Below are positions 19,760 to 28,218 of a DNA stretch of 34,943 bases, piece by piece. The DNA is from Planctomycetaceae bacterium. Lineage in GTDB: Bacteria; Planctomycetota; Planctomycetia; Pirellulales; Pirellulaceae. The stretch covers positions 1 to 34,943 of the forward strand of contig JABHUV010000351.1 in NCBI GenBank assembly GCA_018658605.1. The letters are read 5' to 3'. The position numbers and the translations under genes were made by a program. Position 1 is the stretch's first letter. Every line of letters begins with the position of its first letter. The notes under the pieces were generated by a model. It ran no database searches. It was not told the DNA's origin and worked only from the letters and a program-made list of their open reading frames with translations.

Positions 19760-19965
19760 TAACCGATCACCCCTAAACCCTGTTTATCTACACTGCCTGA
19801 TTTACCAACTACAAACTCACAGACATACCCATATTGCCCTGTTTTACAACAACGACAAATCAGCATCATCGGATAATTCGGTAAAACCCGCATACCAACT
19901 TGATGCAAAACTTGGATTTAAGCCGTTAACGTATGCAAATCACAGTGCAGTTATCGCGAGCGTGA
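19760..19965. other. Gap between hydrolase and 148-residue gene
   Basis: About 206 bases without a supported gene. It may hold a separate promoter for the 148-residue / SNF2 pair. No clear hairpin plus T tract was found. Confidence 0.35.
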
Positions 19966-20850
19966 TTACAAGGCATCAACAAATCGTTGAGCGCTCGCCA
20001 ATAGCGTATCAAGATGCCGCATATATAGATGATCTGCTTCAGCGATCACTTCGACCGACACTAAGTCGCCCAACTCGGAGTCTCGCACTTTGTCTACCAA
20101 GATATCAGCAAGTCCGGCAAATGCCGTATTGCCGTCGGTCAATTCAGATCCACCATAGATAAAGTGCGTGGGTACGTTCAGATGTTCAACTAATTTAACA
20201 ATATTGTATCGATCTTGTGCGCCATATTTATCAACATAGGATGCTGCGGTAATCAACAACGGAAAGGGAAAGGTCACATCAACTAACTCGTCCATTAATC
20301 CTTTGGCGATCAAATTCTCTGCAGCGCCAAAAGAAGCTCGAAACTCACCTGAACGCTCACCCTCGAGAAAAATTTCGTGCTCTAACCGCGGTGGTGAGAT
20401 GGCCAACACTGCAATCACAAGATCCGACGTCTCTTGAGATTGGTAAAACACCGTCTTGATCGCGCCCAAGCTGTGACCAAGCAGCACCACTCGCTCATAC
20501 CCAGCCTGCTTGGCCCATTGAACCCAAGAGGCAATATCCTGTACACAATCAGCAACGGTTTCATAACCGGATCCCAAACGACGCACCCCCATCTTGAAGG
20601 ACCCAACATAACAATAATCATGCCCTCGGGTGTTCACTCGCAGCACATCCCACTGCTCGCCATGTAAGCCCTCGGCCAAGACATTCATCATCGTGCTGCC
20701 GTAGAAATTGCTGCCAACACCATGCAAGCAGACAATTAGACCCTTCGAGTTTGAAGCCACATCACTAGCGGCATTCACACTCCCGCGAGTAATAGCTCCA
20801 TCAAGCCGCACGCCGTCGCGAGTTTGGGTCTTAACTAATTCAACGATCAT
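19966..20850 (-). CDS. Alpha/beta hydrolase
   Basis: A 294-residue cytoplasmic alpha/beta hydrolase. HGVGSNF near residues 43-49 is the oxyanion-hole region. GHSLG at 125-129 is the nucleophile elbow with Ser127. ADHLY places the catalytic His at about 274, and an acidic residue near 236-239 (GGSELTDG) may complete the triad. No signal peptide is present. The sequence resembles small esterases of the UPF0613/DUF1749 kind by motif layout, but the substrate cannot be told. Its ATG overlaps the stop of the preceding gene as ATGA (20847-20850), so translation is probably coupled. The lack of its own Shine-Dalgarno fits this. Confidence 0.9.
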   Translation of the reverse strand: MIVELVKTQTRDGVRLDGAITRGSVNAASDVASNSKGLIVCLHGVGSNFYGSTMMNVLAEGLHGEQWDVLRVNTRGHDYCYVGSFKMGVRRLGSGYETVADCVQDIASWVQWAKQAGYERVVLLGHSLGAIKTVFYQSQETSDLVIAVLAISPPRLEHEIFLEGERSGEFRASFGAAENLIAKGLMDELVDVTFPFPLLITAASYVDKYGAQDRYNIVKLVEHLNVPTHFIYGGSELTDGNTAFAGLADILVDKVRDSELGDLVSVEVIAEADHLYMRHLDTLLASAQRFVDAL

Positions 20851-21314
20851 GAATCATTTGCAGCAAGCTGACTAAGAACTTGCAGTACACCATTTAGATG
20901 TGCGAGCCGCGGGCCATAGCGGTCAACAAATTCTTGCAACATGTAATCACTATCACGTAGCGTATCTTCACTATCTTCGACCTCTGCGGTGAGCCCCATT
21001 AAAAAATCATTCTGGACATCACTCAGCGTCTCAGCAGCTACTCGGCAACGATTCGCCAACTCGGGATTCGCTTTTTTCCATTTACCTAACTCATCAGCCC
21101 GCCCACGCTGTTGTGCTTGCATCTGACCGATCAACTCTTTGAGCAACGTATTTGACGTTTCCTGCTCAGCAACCATTCGCCTCATCAACCCAGCTAAGAG
21201 TGCATTGACATCCGCAGCGGCATCTCCAGCATCATCCGTCGAACCGGTACTTGCTGTTACATCAATACTACTAAATGCTGCTTGCAGCGGATTGTCTTTT
21301 GAATCGGATGCCAT
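20847..21314 (-). CDS. Hypothetical helical protein coupled to the alpha/beta hydrolase
   Basis: A 155-residue protein from ATG 21314 (MASDSKDN). AAGGGATA about 8-10 bases upstream supports this start over an in-frame start at 21347. I do not recognise the family. The N-terminal ~45 residues are polar and low-complexity (STGSTDDAGDAAADV). The rest is mostly helical, with a likely coiled coil around MRRMVAEQETSNTLLKELI and a later helical part rich in E and D. No export signal or membrane segment is seen. It overlaps the hydrolase start by four bases, so the two products are likely made together and may act together. A scaffold or tether role is a guess. Confidence 0.75.
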   Translation of the reverse strand: MASDSKDNPLQAAFSSIDVTASTGSTDDAGDAAADVNALLAGLMRRMVAEQETSNTLLKELIGQMQAQQRGRADELGKWKKANPELANRCRVAAETLSDVQNDFLMGLTAEVEDSEDTLRDSDYMLQEFVDRYGPRLAHLNGVLQVLSQLAANDS

Positions 21315-21546
21315 CCATTGTATCCCTTGTAAAAATATAAAACGCATTGACTACTTCTATTGTTTACAGCATACGAAAAAAGAGCAAGGGTGTTTTACCG
21401 AAGCATTGGATGCGGGGGGGGAAACGCAACCCGCCCCTACCGTTGCCATTGGGGGGTTTTTGGGTTATTTTTGATATTATTCATAGGCATTCTACACAAT
21501 GCCACACCCACCCTATTCATCCTCTGAATCACAAAGAAGTAACTTC
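21315..21546. promoter_or_regulatory. Divergent intergenic region with G tracts
   Basis: About 232 bases between the minus-strand group and the plus-strand cassette, so it should hold promoters for both. It contains a run of eight G (21414-21421), a matching C-rich stretch (GCGGG 21412-21416 with CCCGC 21430-21434), and six G at 21461-21466 before TTTTTGGG. The C-rich part (ACCCGCCCCTAC) looks like half of a REP-like palindrome. No confident promoter boxes were found. Confidence 0.5.
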
Positions 21547-22671
21547 ATGAGCGACGCCCAACAAGATCAGCTTGACCAACTTATCACCACAGCTAAAGAA
21601 CGACTCGATGCCCACACCTATGAAACCGTCCAGTGGCACTTCCATGAGTCCACCGGTTGTCCCTTTTGGTTAGAGAAAAAATCCGACCTCAATTTTGACC
21701 CACTCACGGAAATCAAGAATTACGAAGACCTACGCAAATTCCCGTTGTTTGAAGACGATTGGCTGCGTGGCGGTCCCGTCCGACGGTGGGTACCCAAGGC
21801 ATTAGAAGACAAACCAACCTACGTTTTTGAAACGGGTGGAACAACAGGTATTCCTAAAAGCCGTGTGGTGATGGACGACTTCCGCATCGATTATGAAATG
21901 TTCAGCGAAACTTTGCCTGACGAATATTTCCCACGCGGTGGCAACTGGATGATGCTCGGCCCATCAGGACCTCGCCGTCTACGCTTAGCCGTAGAACATC
22001 TATGCCAACATCGCGGCGGCATTTGTTTCTGCATCGACCTCGATCCGCGGTGGGTTGTTAAACTCATTAAAAAAGGATGGATGGAGCACCTCGAAGAATA
22101 CAAAAAACATTGCATCGACCAAGCGGTCACCATTCTCACCGCGGGTCATGAAATCAAATGCCTGTTTGCCACTCCCAAACTACTCGACCAACTTGCCCTT
22201 GCATTAGAAGACCAAGGGACAAGCCTAAAAGAAATCGGAGTCACTGGAATTTTCTCGGGTGGTACAGAATTCACCCCTCAATGGACTCGCTATTGCGTAG
22301 AAGAACTATTCGGTGGTCCACCAGAAAAAAGCGGCATCTACATGACTCCTACCTACGGCAATACCCTGATGGGTCTGGCTTGCAGTAAGCCAGTCACCGC
22401 CGAAGATAATTACAAAATCAGTTACCATGCTCCCCAACCTCGCGCTGTCACTGAAGTCGTTGAATTTGAAGACTCCAACACTCCTGTCGCATACGGTGAA
22501 ACAGGCCGCGTCAAACTAACAACATTAACCAAAGAACTCTTTATTCCCGGTTTCCTTGAAAGAGATGAAGGCGAACGAGAAAAACCATTTGAAACATTTC
22601 CCTGGGATGGCGTTTCAGGCGTACGACCCTATCACGTGTTCGCTAAGGGCACCACAGTTGGCGTGTACTAA
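21547..22671 (+). CDS. AMP-forming acyl-activating enzyme, phenylacetate-CoA ligase/LuxE-like
   Basis: A 374-residue member of the adenylate-forming (ANL) family. FETGGTTGIPKS at about residues 94-105 is the ATP-binding loop. GIFSGGTEF and YMTPTYGNTLMG follow in the places expected for the adenylate pocket, and AYGETGRVKLT is the late GETG motif. The chain ends soon after this, so the small C-terminal lid domain of full-length CoA ligases is missing or very reduced. In this it resembles LuxE acyl-protein synthetases and short phenylacetate-CoA-ligase homologues. The start at 21547 was chosen because homology-like sequence begins there and a weak AGAAG lies upstream; an in-frame ATG at 21499 adds 16 unlike residues. 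It likely activates a carboxylic acid for the next gene's product. Confidence 0.85.
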   Translation: MSDAQQDQLDQLITTAKERLDAHTYETVQWHFHESTGCPFWLEKKSDLNFDPLTEIKNYEDLRKFPLFEDDWLRGGPVRRWVPKALEDKPTYVFETGGTTGIPKSRVVMDDFRIDYEMFSETLPDEYFPRGGNWMMLGPSGPRRLRLAVEHLCQHRGGICFCIDLDPRWVVKLIKKGWMEHLEEYKKHCIDQAVTILTAGHEIKCLFATPKLLDQLALALEDQGTSLKEIGVTGIFSGGTEFTPQWTRYCVEELFGGPPEKSGIYMTPTYGNTLMGLACSKPVTAEDNYKISYHAPQPRAVTEVVEFEDSNTPVAYGETGRVKLTTLTKELFIPGFLERDEGEREKPFETFPWDGVSGVRPYHVFAKGTTVGVY

Positions 22672-22750
22672 GCTTAATACATTCCCAATCGTTGGCCCGC
22701 TAAACAATCCTACATAACCAAACAGCACAACACGTACTAAAACTATAACA

Positions 22751-22764
22751 AGGAGATTCCCGTG
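22751..22764 (+). promoter_or_regulatory. Strong ribosome binding site fixing a GTG start
   Basis: AAGGAG followed by 6 bases and GTG at 22762. The fit is very good, and it decides the non-ATG start of the aldehyde dehydrogenase gene. Confidence 0.8.
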
Positions 22765-24192
22765 CTCAATATTCCCGTAATCCGCTGGGGAGAAGAATAC
22801 GATTCGCTGGACAAGCAAGAAGTCTTACACTTCGCAACCGGTGAAGCCATTGCCAATGTCAGCCAAGCCAACGGCGGCATTATTCAGCGCGATCTACGCA
22901 AGTCTGGCAAAGCCCGTGAGATCCTCAAGCAATTCTCCATCGAACAACTCATTGAAATGGTGGGCAAGGCTGGGGAATTCTTCGTCGACGCCACGCTCCC
23001 ACTAGGCGATGGTGAACAATCTCCTCAGGATTTCATTCATCAACAATCAGCTTCAACCGGATTGCCCGAGCACATGGTTGAACTGGGAATGTCGAAGAAC
23101 TCATTTGTGCTAAACAACATGGATCGCATTCTCGATGCGCTGACTCGCGGGCTTCCCCTAGATATCCTATCCAACGGCTGGGGTAAAGAAGAGCGTGGCA
23201 TTCCTATCAGTTACCAAGCTCAAACGCCTATCCTCGGTGCCGTCTTACCATCTAACTCGCCAGGTGTTCATACACTGTGGTTACCCGTTGTTCCCCTACA
23301 AATGGGATTGGTATTGAAACCAGGACCTCAAGAACCTTGGACACCTTACCGCATGTTTGCCGCCTACGAAGCTGCTGGGATCCCCCGTGAAATCTGGTGT
23401 TTATATCCCGGTGGCATTGAAGCCGGAGCAGCTGTATTAGGCGCCTGTGACCGTAGCATGATTTTTGGTGGAACGGCAACTGTTAATAACTATAAAGGGA
23501 ACCCTAAAGTCCAAGCCCACGGACCAGGGTTTTCCAAAATTCTTATTGGCGACGATTGTATCGATAACTGGGAAGAATATATCGATCTCATCGTTGAAAG
23601 CATCTACGTCAACAGTGGTCGCGGATGCATCAATTGCTCCGGCGTATGGGCGTCACGCCATACCGAAGAAATCGCTGCCGCAATCGCTGAGCGACTCGGC
23701 CCCATTGAAGCGTTGCCACCACAAGACCCAGAAGCTGGACTCGCGGCCTTCACGATACCCGGCATGGCGAACTCAATTTGGGAAATGATCGAAGCTGATT
23801 TTTCCGAAGATGGTGTCACCCACAGTACCGAACCCTATGGTGATCGTTTAGTCGAAAAAGAACTTTGCGGTTACCTACGCCCTGTCATCGTTCACTGTGA
23901 AAGCCCAGAAAACGAAATCGCGAAGAAAGAATACATGTTCCCCTTCTCAACAGTCGTTAAATGTGAACAGGATAAAATGCTCTCCAGCATCGGGGAAACG
24001 CTCGTTGGTACCGTCATTACCAACGATGAGGGTCTCATTCAGCAAACGATGAATGCCACACATATCGACCGTCTGAACATTGGCCCAATTGCAACCACCA
24101 AATTGAATTGGCTACAACCGCACGAAGGCAATATTATTGATTTCTTGTATCGTAATCGAGCATTCCAAGTTCCCGAAGAATTGCTCGGCTAA
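22762..24192 (+). CDS. Aldehyde dehydrogenase family protein, probably acyl-transferring (LuxC/acylating type)
   Basis: A 476-residue ALDH-fold enzyme. PSNSPG (163-168) carries the oxyanion-hole Asn, LKPGP (185-189) the cofactor Lys, and NSGRGC (284-289) the catalytic Cys289. Where ordinary aldehyde dehydrogenases have the ELGG general-base Glu, this protein reads AHGPGFSKI (252-260), without a Glu. The same change is known in CoA-acylating aldehyde dehydrogenases, which pass the acyl group to a thiol instead of water. The N-terminal ~130 residues differ from typical ALDHs. Placed between an acid-activating enzyme and an alcohol dehydrogenase, it most likely reduces an activated acyl group to an aldehyde, or runs the reverse. 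The acyl carrier (CoA, protein or other) is unknown. Confidence 0.85.
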   Translation: MLNIPVIRWGEEYDSLDKQEVLHFATGEAIANVSQANGGIIQRDLRKSGKAREILKQFSIEQLIEMVGKAGEFFVDATLPLGDGEQSPQDFIHQQSASTGLPEHMVELGMSKNSFVLNNMDRILDALTRGLPLDILSNGWGKEERGIPISYQAQTPILGAVLPSNSPGVHTLWLPVVPLQMGLVLKPGPQEPWTPYRMFAAYEAAGIPREIWCLYPGGIEAGAAVLGACDRSMIFGGTATVNNYKGNPKVQAHGPGFSKILIGDDCIDNWEEYIDLIVESIYVNSGRGCINCSGVWASRHTEEIAAAIAERLGPIEALPPQDPEAGLAAFTIPGMANSIWEMIEADFSEDGVTHSTEPYGDRLVEKELCGYLRPVIVHCESPENEIAKKEYMFPFSTVVKCEQDKMLSSIGETLVGTVITNDEGLIQQTMNATHIDRLNIGPIATTKLNWLQPHEGNIIDFLYRNRAFQVPEELLG

Positions 24193-24284
24193 CGCATACC
24201 AACGATACCAACAACGATTTGTGTGTTCACCCACTGAAAGTATCTCAACCGAACATCCAAGTCGTCTCGAAAGTCCTCAATATT

Positions 24285-25421
24285 ATGACATTGCTCGATC
24301 TGAATTGCTCAACCCTCATCTTGCATGAACCTGGCATACTCGATCAGATCGGTGCCTATGCGAGTTCGTGGAGTTGTTGCCGAGCGTTGATTGTCAGTGA
24401 TCCTGGAATTGTCGCCACTGGGCACCCGCAACGCGCCATCCAATATCTACAACAAGCGGGAATTCAAACTCAGCTATTTACCGATGTGCATGAAAATCCT
24501 TCGACGGATGATGTTCAGCGAGGTGTCGAGATTGCCAACGAATTCCAGCCCGATTTACTTATCGGTCTTGGTGGTGGCAGTTCGATGGATTGTGCCAAGG
24601 GAATCAACTTCCTCTATTGCGGTGGTGGTCAAATGCAAGACTACTGGGGGATTGGAAAAGCAACGGAGCCGATGTTACCAATGATTGCTATTCCCACAAC
24701 CGCTGGAACTGGTAGCGAAACTCAGTCATTTGCACTAATCTCCGATGCTAAAACTCACGCCAAAATGGCCTGTGGCGACAAAAAAGCAACTTGCAAACTT
24801 GCCATCCTCGATCCAGAACTTACACTCACACAACCAGCCCATGTCACAGCACTTACCGGCATTGATGCTCTCGCACACGCACTAGAAACTTATGTCACAA
24901 CGACACGCACTGACTTGTCGATGGATTATAGTCGCCGCGCCTGGGAACTATTATCAGTAAACTTCATCAACGTCATCGATACGGCGAACAACTTAGAAGC
25001 TCGCTCGGCAATGCAACTAGGGGCTTGTCTCGCAGGACTTGCTATCGAAAACTCGATGCTCGGAGCCGCTCATGCACTAGCAAACCCACTGACTTCCCAT
25101 TTTAATATTGTCCATGGGCAAGCAGTCGCAAGCATGTTGCCCCATGTCATCCGATTTAACGCGCAATCGATGGAATCTCAATATTGCGAACTAGCTGTGG
25201 CCACAAATGCGGTGTCCGGAGACGATTCCGAGGCCCTCGCCACATTTATTACAGAAATCACGCAACACTCCGGACTCGCGACTCGCCTAGAACCCCAAGG
25301 AGTAAACGCTGACCAACTGCCAATGCTCGCTGCGGATGCAGCAAAACAGTGGACAGCACGGTTTAACCCCCGTACAGTAGAAGTAGAAGACTTACTTGCT
25401 CTATACCAACAAGCCTTTTGA
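24285..25421 (+). CDS. Iron-containing (group III) alcohol dehydrogenase
   Basis: A 378-residue Fe-type alcohol dehydrogenase. GGGSSMDCAKG (97-106) binds the nicotinamide nucleotide, and IPTTAGTGSE follows. The metal ligands appear as Asp194 and His198 (GIDALAHALE), His263 (GAAHALANP) and His277 (NIVHG), so the site is complete. The start at 24285 was chosen because the family usually begins a few residues before the first strand, here LDLNCSTLILHEPG. An upstream in-frame TTG at 24219 would add 22 unlike residues. It lies about 90 bases after the ALDH gene, on the same strand, and probably reduces the aldehyde made by that enzyme to an alcohol, or oxidises the alcohol. Substrate not determined. 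Confidence 0.92.
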   Translation: MTLLDLNCSTLILHEPGILDQIGAYASSWSCCRALIVSDPGIVATGHPQRAIQYLQQAGIQTQLFTDVHENPSTDDVQRGVEIANEFQPDLLIGLGGGSSMDCAKGINFLYCGGGQMQDYWGIGKATEPMLPMIAIPTTAGTGSETQSFALISDAKTHAKMACGDKKATCKLAILDPELTLTQPAHVTALTGIDALAHALETYVTTTRTDLSMDYSRRAWELLSVNFINVIDTANNLEARSAMQLGACLAGLAIENSMLGAAHALANPLTSHFNIVHGQAVASMLPHVIRFNAQSMESQYCELAVATNAVSGDDSEALATFITEITQHSGLATRLEPQGVNADQLPMLAADAAKQWTARFNPRTVEVEDLLALYQQAF

Positions 25422-25443
25422 GCGGTGACCTAACTGTGTAACG

Positions 25444-25475
25444 CTAGCCGTAGCAATAAGGCTAGATAACAGCCT
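25444..25475 (+). promoter_or_regulatory. Competing inverted repeats between alcohol dehydrogenase and propeller gene
   Basis: CTAGCC (25444-25449) pairs with GGCTAG (25460-25465). The same GGCT can instead pair with AGCC just downstream. Two exclusive hairpins could act as an attenuator or processing site. No T tract follows. Confidence 0.3.
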
Positions 25476-25529
25476 ATAGTGTCCGGAATTCCTACATCCT
25501 GATTTGCGTTAAAGGACGGAAATAGCGAA

Positions 25530-26795
25530 ATGACAATCAAAAAGATAATTGCGATTACCGGAATTTGTGTGGTAGCCCTGCTGCTCGGTTCGCCGTTGTT
25601 TTTGTCTCGTGCAGAATCACCTCAGCCAACCTCAACCTCAGTGACACAAACTCAACCGGAACAAATAAAACAACGGCCGCCCCAAGTGCGTGTTCCAACC
25701 GCTGCCCCTAGCCAACAAGCGAATCCAAAAACAGCGAAGCCATCCGACGCAATGGATCGCTGGACGTATTTTCGTGGCAACGCACTCTCGCAGGGTGTGG
25801 CTAATACCACGCTCCCCAAAAAGCCTGTGTTGTTATGGAAGTACGAGGTACCAGAAGGTGCGTTTGAAGTGACTGCGGCAATCGTCAATGGCATTGTATA
25901 TATCGGTGACCTCGATGGTACTTTGGTAGCATTGAACCTAGCAACGGGTCAAGTTTTGTGGAAAACTACTATTGAAAGTGGATTTGTCTCATCTCCCGCC
26001 TACTTAAATGGCAACATTTACCTCGGTGACTACGATGGTGTCTTCTACTGTTTCAACACCAAAGACGGCTCCCTTGTGTGGAAATATGAAACCGGTGCCG
26101 AAGTCAGCTCATCCGCAAATTTCTATAAAGATAACGTGCTTGTAGGTTCCCAAGATGCCACGCTGTACTGCATCAATGCCACGTCTGGAAAACTCACTTG
26201 GAAGCATGAACTCGCTGATCAAATTCGTTGCTCCCCGACGGTCGTTGGCGACCGCACATTTGTTGCTGGTTGTGATGCTAAGCTACACATCATCGACTTG
26301 GCAAAAGGCGAAAAGATATCTGCCGTCGAACTCGATGGCCCTACTGGTTCGACTCCTGCAGTCGTCGGCGATCATGTCTTCTTCGGAACCGAAGGAGCCT
26401 CAATCTACTCAATCAACTGGAAAAAATCTGAAGTCAATTGGCACTACACAAGCGAAGAATCTGCGATGCCATACCGCAGCAGTGTCGCCCTAAAAGATGA
26501 CGTCTTGATCATCGGCGGTCGCAACCGATTGGTACAAGCTTTTAACACCAAGACGGGCAAGGAACTGTGGCAATTCAAAGCGAATGGTCGTGTCGATGCA
26601 TCGCCCGTAATTGTCGACAGCCGCGTGTTTGTGGGCAGTTCCGATGGGCGTATCCATGCGTTTAATCTAAAAACAGGTAAACAAGTTTGGCAATACGAAG
26701 CGGGTGGTGATTTCGCAGCTGCTCCTGCCGTCGCAGAACAACGCCTCGTGATCGCTAGCGGAGATGGTAAGGTATACTGTTTTGGAGAGAAATAA
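25530..26795 (+). CDS. PQQ-type beta-propeller repeat protein with N-terminal anchor or signal
   Basis: A 421-residue protein. Residues 5-26 are a hydrophobic segment after MTIKK, so it is exported or anchored in the membrane. A Pro/Gln/Thr-rich linker follows to about residue 70. The rest consists of eight similar blades of about 38 residues, each with a G-x-VYxG-x-DG strand and an N-x-TG-x-xLWx turn, for example ALNLATGQVLWK and AFNLKTGKQVWQ. This is the PQQ/BamB-like propeller layout. No dehydrogenase active-site features were found, so an adaptor or scaffold role outside the cytoplasm is more likely than catalysis. GGACGGAAA lies before the ATG. It is about 110 bases after the alcohol dehydrogenase and may share its transcript; a PQQ cofactor is not shown. 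Confidence 0.9.
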   Translation: MTIKKIIAITGICVVALLLGSPLFLSRAESPQPTSTSVTQTQPEQIKQRPPQVRVPTAAPSQQANPKTAKPSDAMDRWTYFRGNALSQGVANTTLPKKPVLLWKYEVPEGAFEVTAAIVNGIVYIGDLDGTLVALNLATGQVLWKTTIESGFVSSPAYLNGNIYLGDYDGVFYCFNTKDGSLVWKYETGAEVSSSANFYKDNVLVGSQDATLYCINATSGKLTWKHELADQIRCSPTVVGDRTFVAGCDAKLHIIDLAKGEKISAVELDGPTGSTPAVVGDHVFFGTEGASIYSINWKKSEVNWHYTSEESAMPYRSSVALKDDVLIIGGRNRLVQAFNTKTGKELWQFKANGRVDASPVIVDSRVFVGSSDGRIHAFNLKTGKQVWQYEAGGDFAAAPAVAEQRLVIASGDGKVYCFGEK

Positions 26796-26841
26796 ATTCC
26801 TCACAAAGTTTTCCTATCCTTGCGTTTCTAATACACCCAAC

Positions 26842-26868
26842 ACAAACAATTACTAGTAATTTATTTGT
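26842..26868. promoter_or_regulatory. 14-bp perfect palindrome with matching flanks upstream of the radical SAM gene
   Basis: AATTACTAGTAATT (26848-26861) is a perfect palindrome. The flanks ACAAA (26842-26846) and TTTGT (26864-26868) extend it. The sequence is AT-rich and lies about 45-70 bases before the ATG at 26914. It fits an operator for a dimeric regulator. A terminator for the preceding gene is less likely because the hairpin would be weak. Confidence 0.5.
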
Positions 26869-26913
26869 TAACTACTGTCAGTACCTAACAGCAAATAGAT
26901 ATCAATAAAGATT

Positions 26914-28218
26914 ATGACCGAATCCACAGAAACATCCGTTGGCAGTTATTTTATTTCCAACTATCCTCCCTTCTCCCAATGGTCAAGCGATGAGCTAGGT
27001 GAGATTAAGACCGCGTTTGCATCCGCTCCCAGCGATTCACCGTTAGGACTCTACCTGCACATACCATTTTGTAGAAAACGCTGTAAATTTTGTTATTTCA
27101 AAGTATTTACCGACAATAAGGCTAGTGATATTGAAACGTACGTTTCCGCCTTGTCGCAAGAAATTGAATTGGTATCTCAGCAACCCATCATGGGTGACCG
27201 CCCTTTTCGTTTTGTTTATTTTGGTGGCGGCACGCCGTCCTACTTAAGCCCAAAACAACTCACCCGTTTGGTCGATCGCTTACGTGAGAACATTGATTGG
27301 TCCGCTGCCGAAGAAGTTACCTTTGAATGTGAACCTGGCACCTTGTCAGAAACCAAAATCAAAACGCTAAAAGAACTCGGTATCTCGCGACTCAGTTTAG
27401 GCATTGAAAATTTTAGTGATGATGTCCTCAGCGAAAACGGACGAGCGCATCTATCCGGCGAGGTCTATAAATCGTGGGATTGGATTACTGCGGCCGATTT
27501 TTATAACGTCAACATCGACCTAATCTCCGGAATGGTCGGAGAGACGTGGGACAACTGGAAAGAAAATATTCGTAAGACGATCGAACTCGACCCAGAAAGT
27601 GTTACGATTTACCAAATGGAATTGCCCTTTAATACTGTTTATTCCAGTGATATTTTAGGAAACAAGATTGAAACACCCGTTGCGGACTGGGAAACCAAAC
27701 GGGCGTGGCTAGATTATGCATTTGATGAATTGCTCGCAGCCGGATATCACATCTCCAGTGCCTATACACTCATCAAGGATCCAGAAAAAGTCAGTTTTAG
27801 TTATCGCGACAATCTGTGGTCTGGATCTGATTTATTAGCTACCGGCATCGCCAGCTTTGGGCATGCCGCCGGCGTCCACTACCAGAACCTACCGGAATGG
27901 GATGATTACATTTCTGCTTTGCTCCAAAGAAAGGAGCTGCCGCTGGGACGTGCAATGCGACCGACAAAAAATCAAAACCTCATTCGCGAAATGATTCTAC
28001 AACTAAAGCGTGGTTACTTAGACATTAGTTACTTTGAAACAAAATACGGTGTTCATATTGTTGAAAACTGGCAACAACAGTGGCAACAACACGTTGATGA
28101 TCAAATGCTGACCATTCAGGGCGACCGCATTGAATTAACACGCAAAGGCTTCCTGCACGCCGATGCACTGCTGCCCATCTTTTTCGAAGACGAGCATCAG
28201 GGAGTCCGTTACACCTAA
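26914..28218 (+). CDS. Radical SAM protein of the HemN/HemW (coproporphyrinogen III oxidase-like) family
   Basis: A 434-residue radical SAM enzyme. LYLHIPFCRKRCKFCYF contains the CxxxCxxC cluster motif at Cys53, Cys57 and Cys60. GGGTPS at 104-109 is the SAM-binding glycine motif, and GISRLSLGIENF matches the family's third conserved strand. The C-terminal part (about 350-425) looks like the HemN/HemW winged domain (REMILQLKRGYLDIS). Most HemW proteins read CDF after the last cysteine and HemN reads CGC; this one reads CYF, so it may be a separate subgroup. Its stop codon overlaps the next gene's ATG by one base (TAATG), so it is tightly linked to a lipoyl carrier. The substrate is unknown. 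True coproporphyrinogen oxidation is only one option. Confidence 0.9.
   Translation: MTESTETSVGSYFISNYPPFSQWSSDELGEIKTAFASAPSDSPLGLYLHIPFCRKRCKFCYFKVFTDNKASDIETYVSALSQEIELVSQQPIMGDRPFRFVYFGGGTPSYLSPKQLTRLVDRLRENIDWSAAEEVTFECEPGTLSETKIKTLKELGISRLSLGIENFSDDVLSENGRAHLSGEVYKSWDWITAADFYNVNIDLISGMVGETWDNWKENIRKTIELDPESVTIYQMELPFNTVYSSDILGNKIETPVADWETKRAWLDYAFDELLAAGYHISSAYTLIKDPEKVSFSYRDNLWSGSDLLATGIASFGHAAGVHYQNLPEWDDYISALLQRKELPLGRAMRPTKNQNLIREMILQLKRGYLDISYFETKYGVHIVENWQQQWQQHVDDQMLTIQGDRIELTRKGFLHADALLPIFFEDEHQGVRYT

Noticed and set aside
24219..24284. Upstream TTG start for the iron alcohol dehydrogenase
   Set aside because: The extra 22 residues do not look like the family's N-terminus; ATG at 24285 fits the expected length.
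21547..25421. Bacterial microcompartment operon for fucose/rhamnose or ethanolamine
   Set aside because: No shell protein genes (BMC or pentamer type) or aldolase genes are present in the window.
26914..28218. Assignment as true coproporphyrinogen III dehydrogenase (hemN)
   Set aside because: The cluster motif is followed by YF rather than the GC of HemN, and the linked lipoyl carrier suggests another role. Only family membership is claimed.
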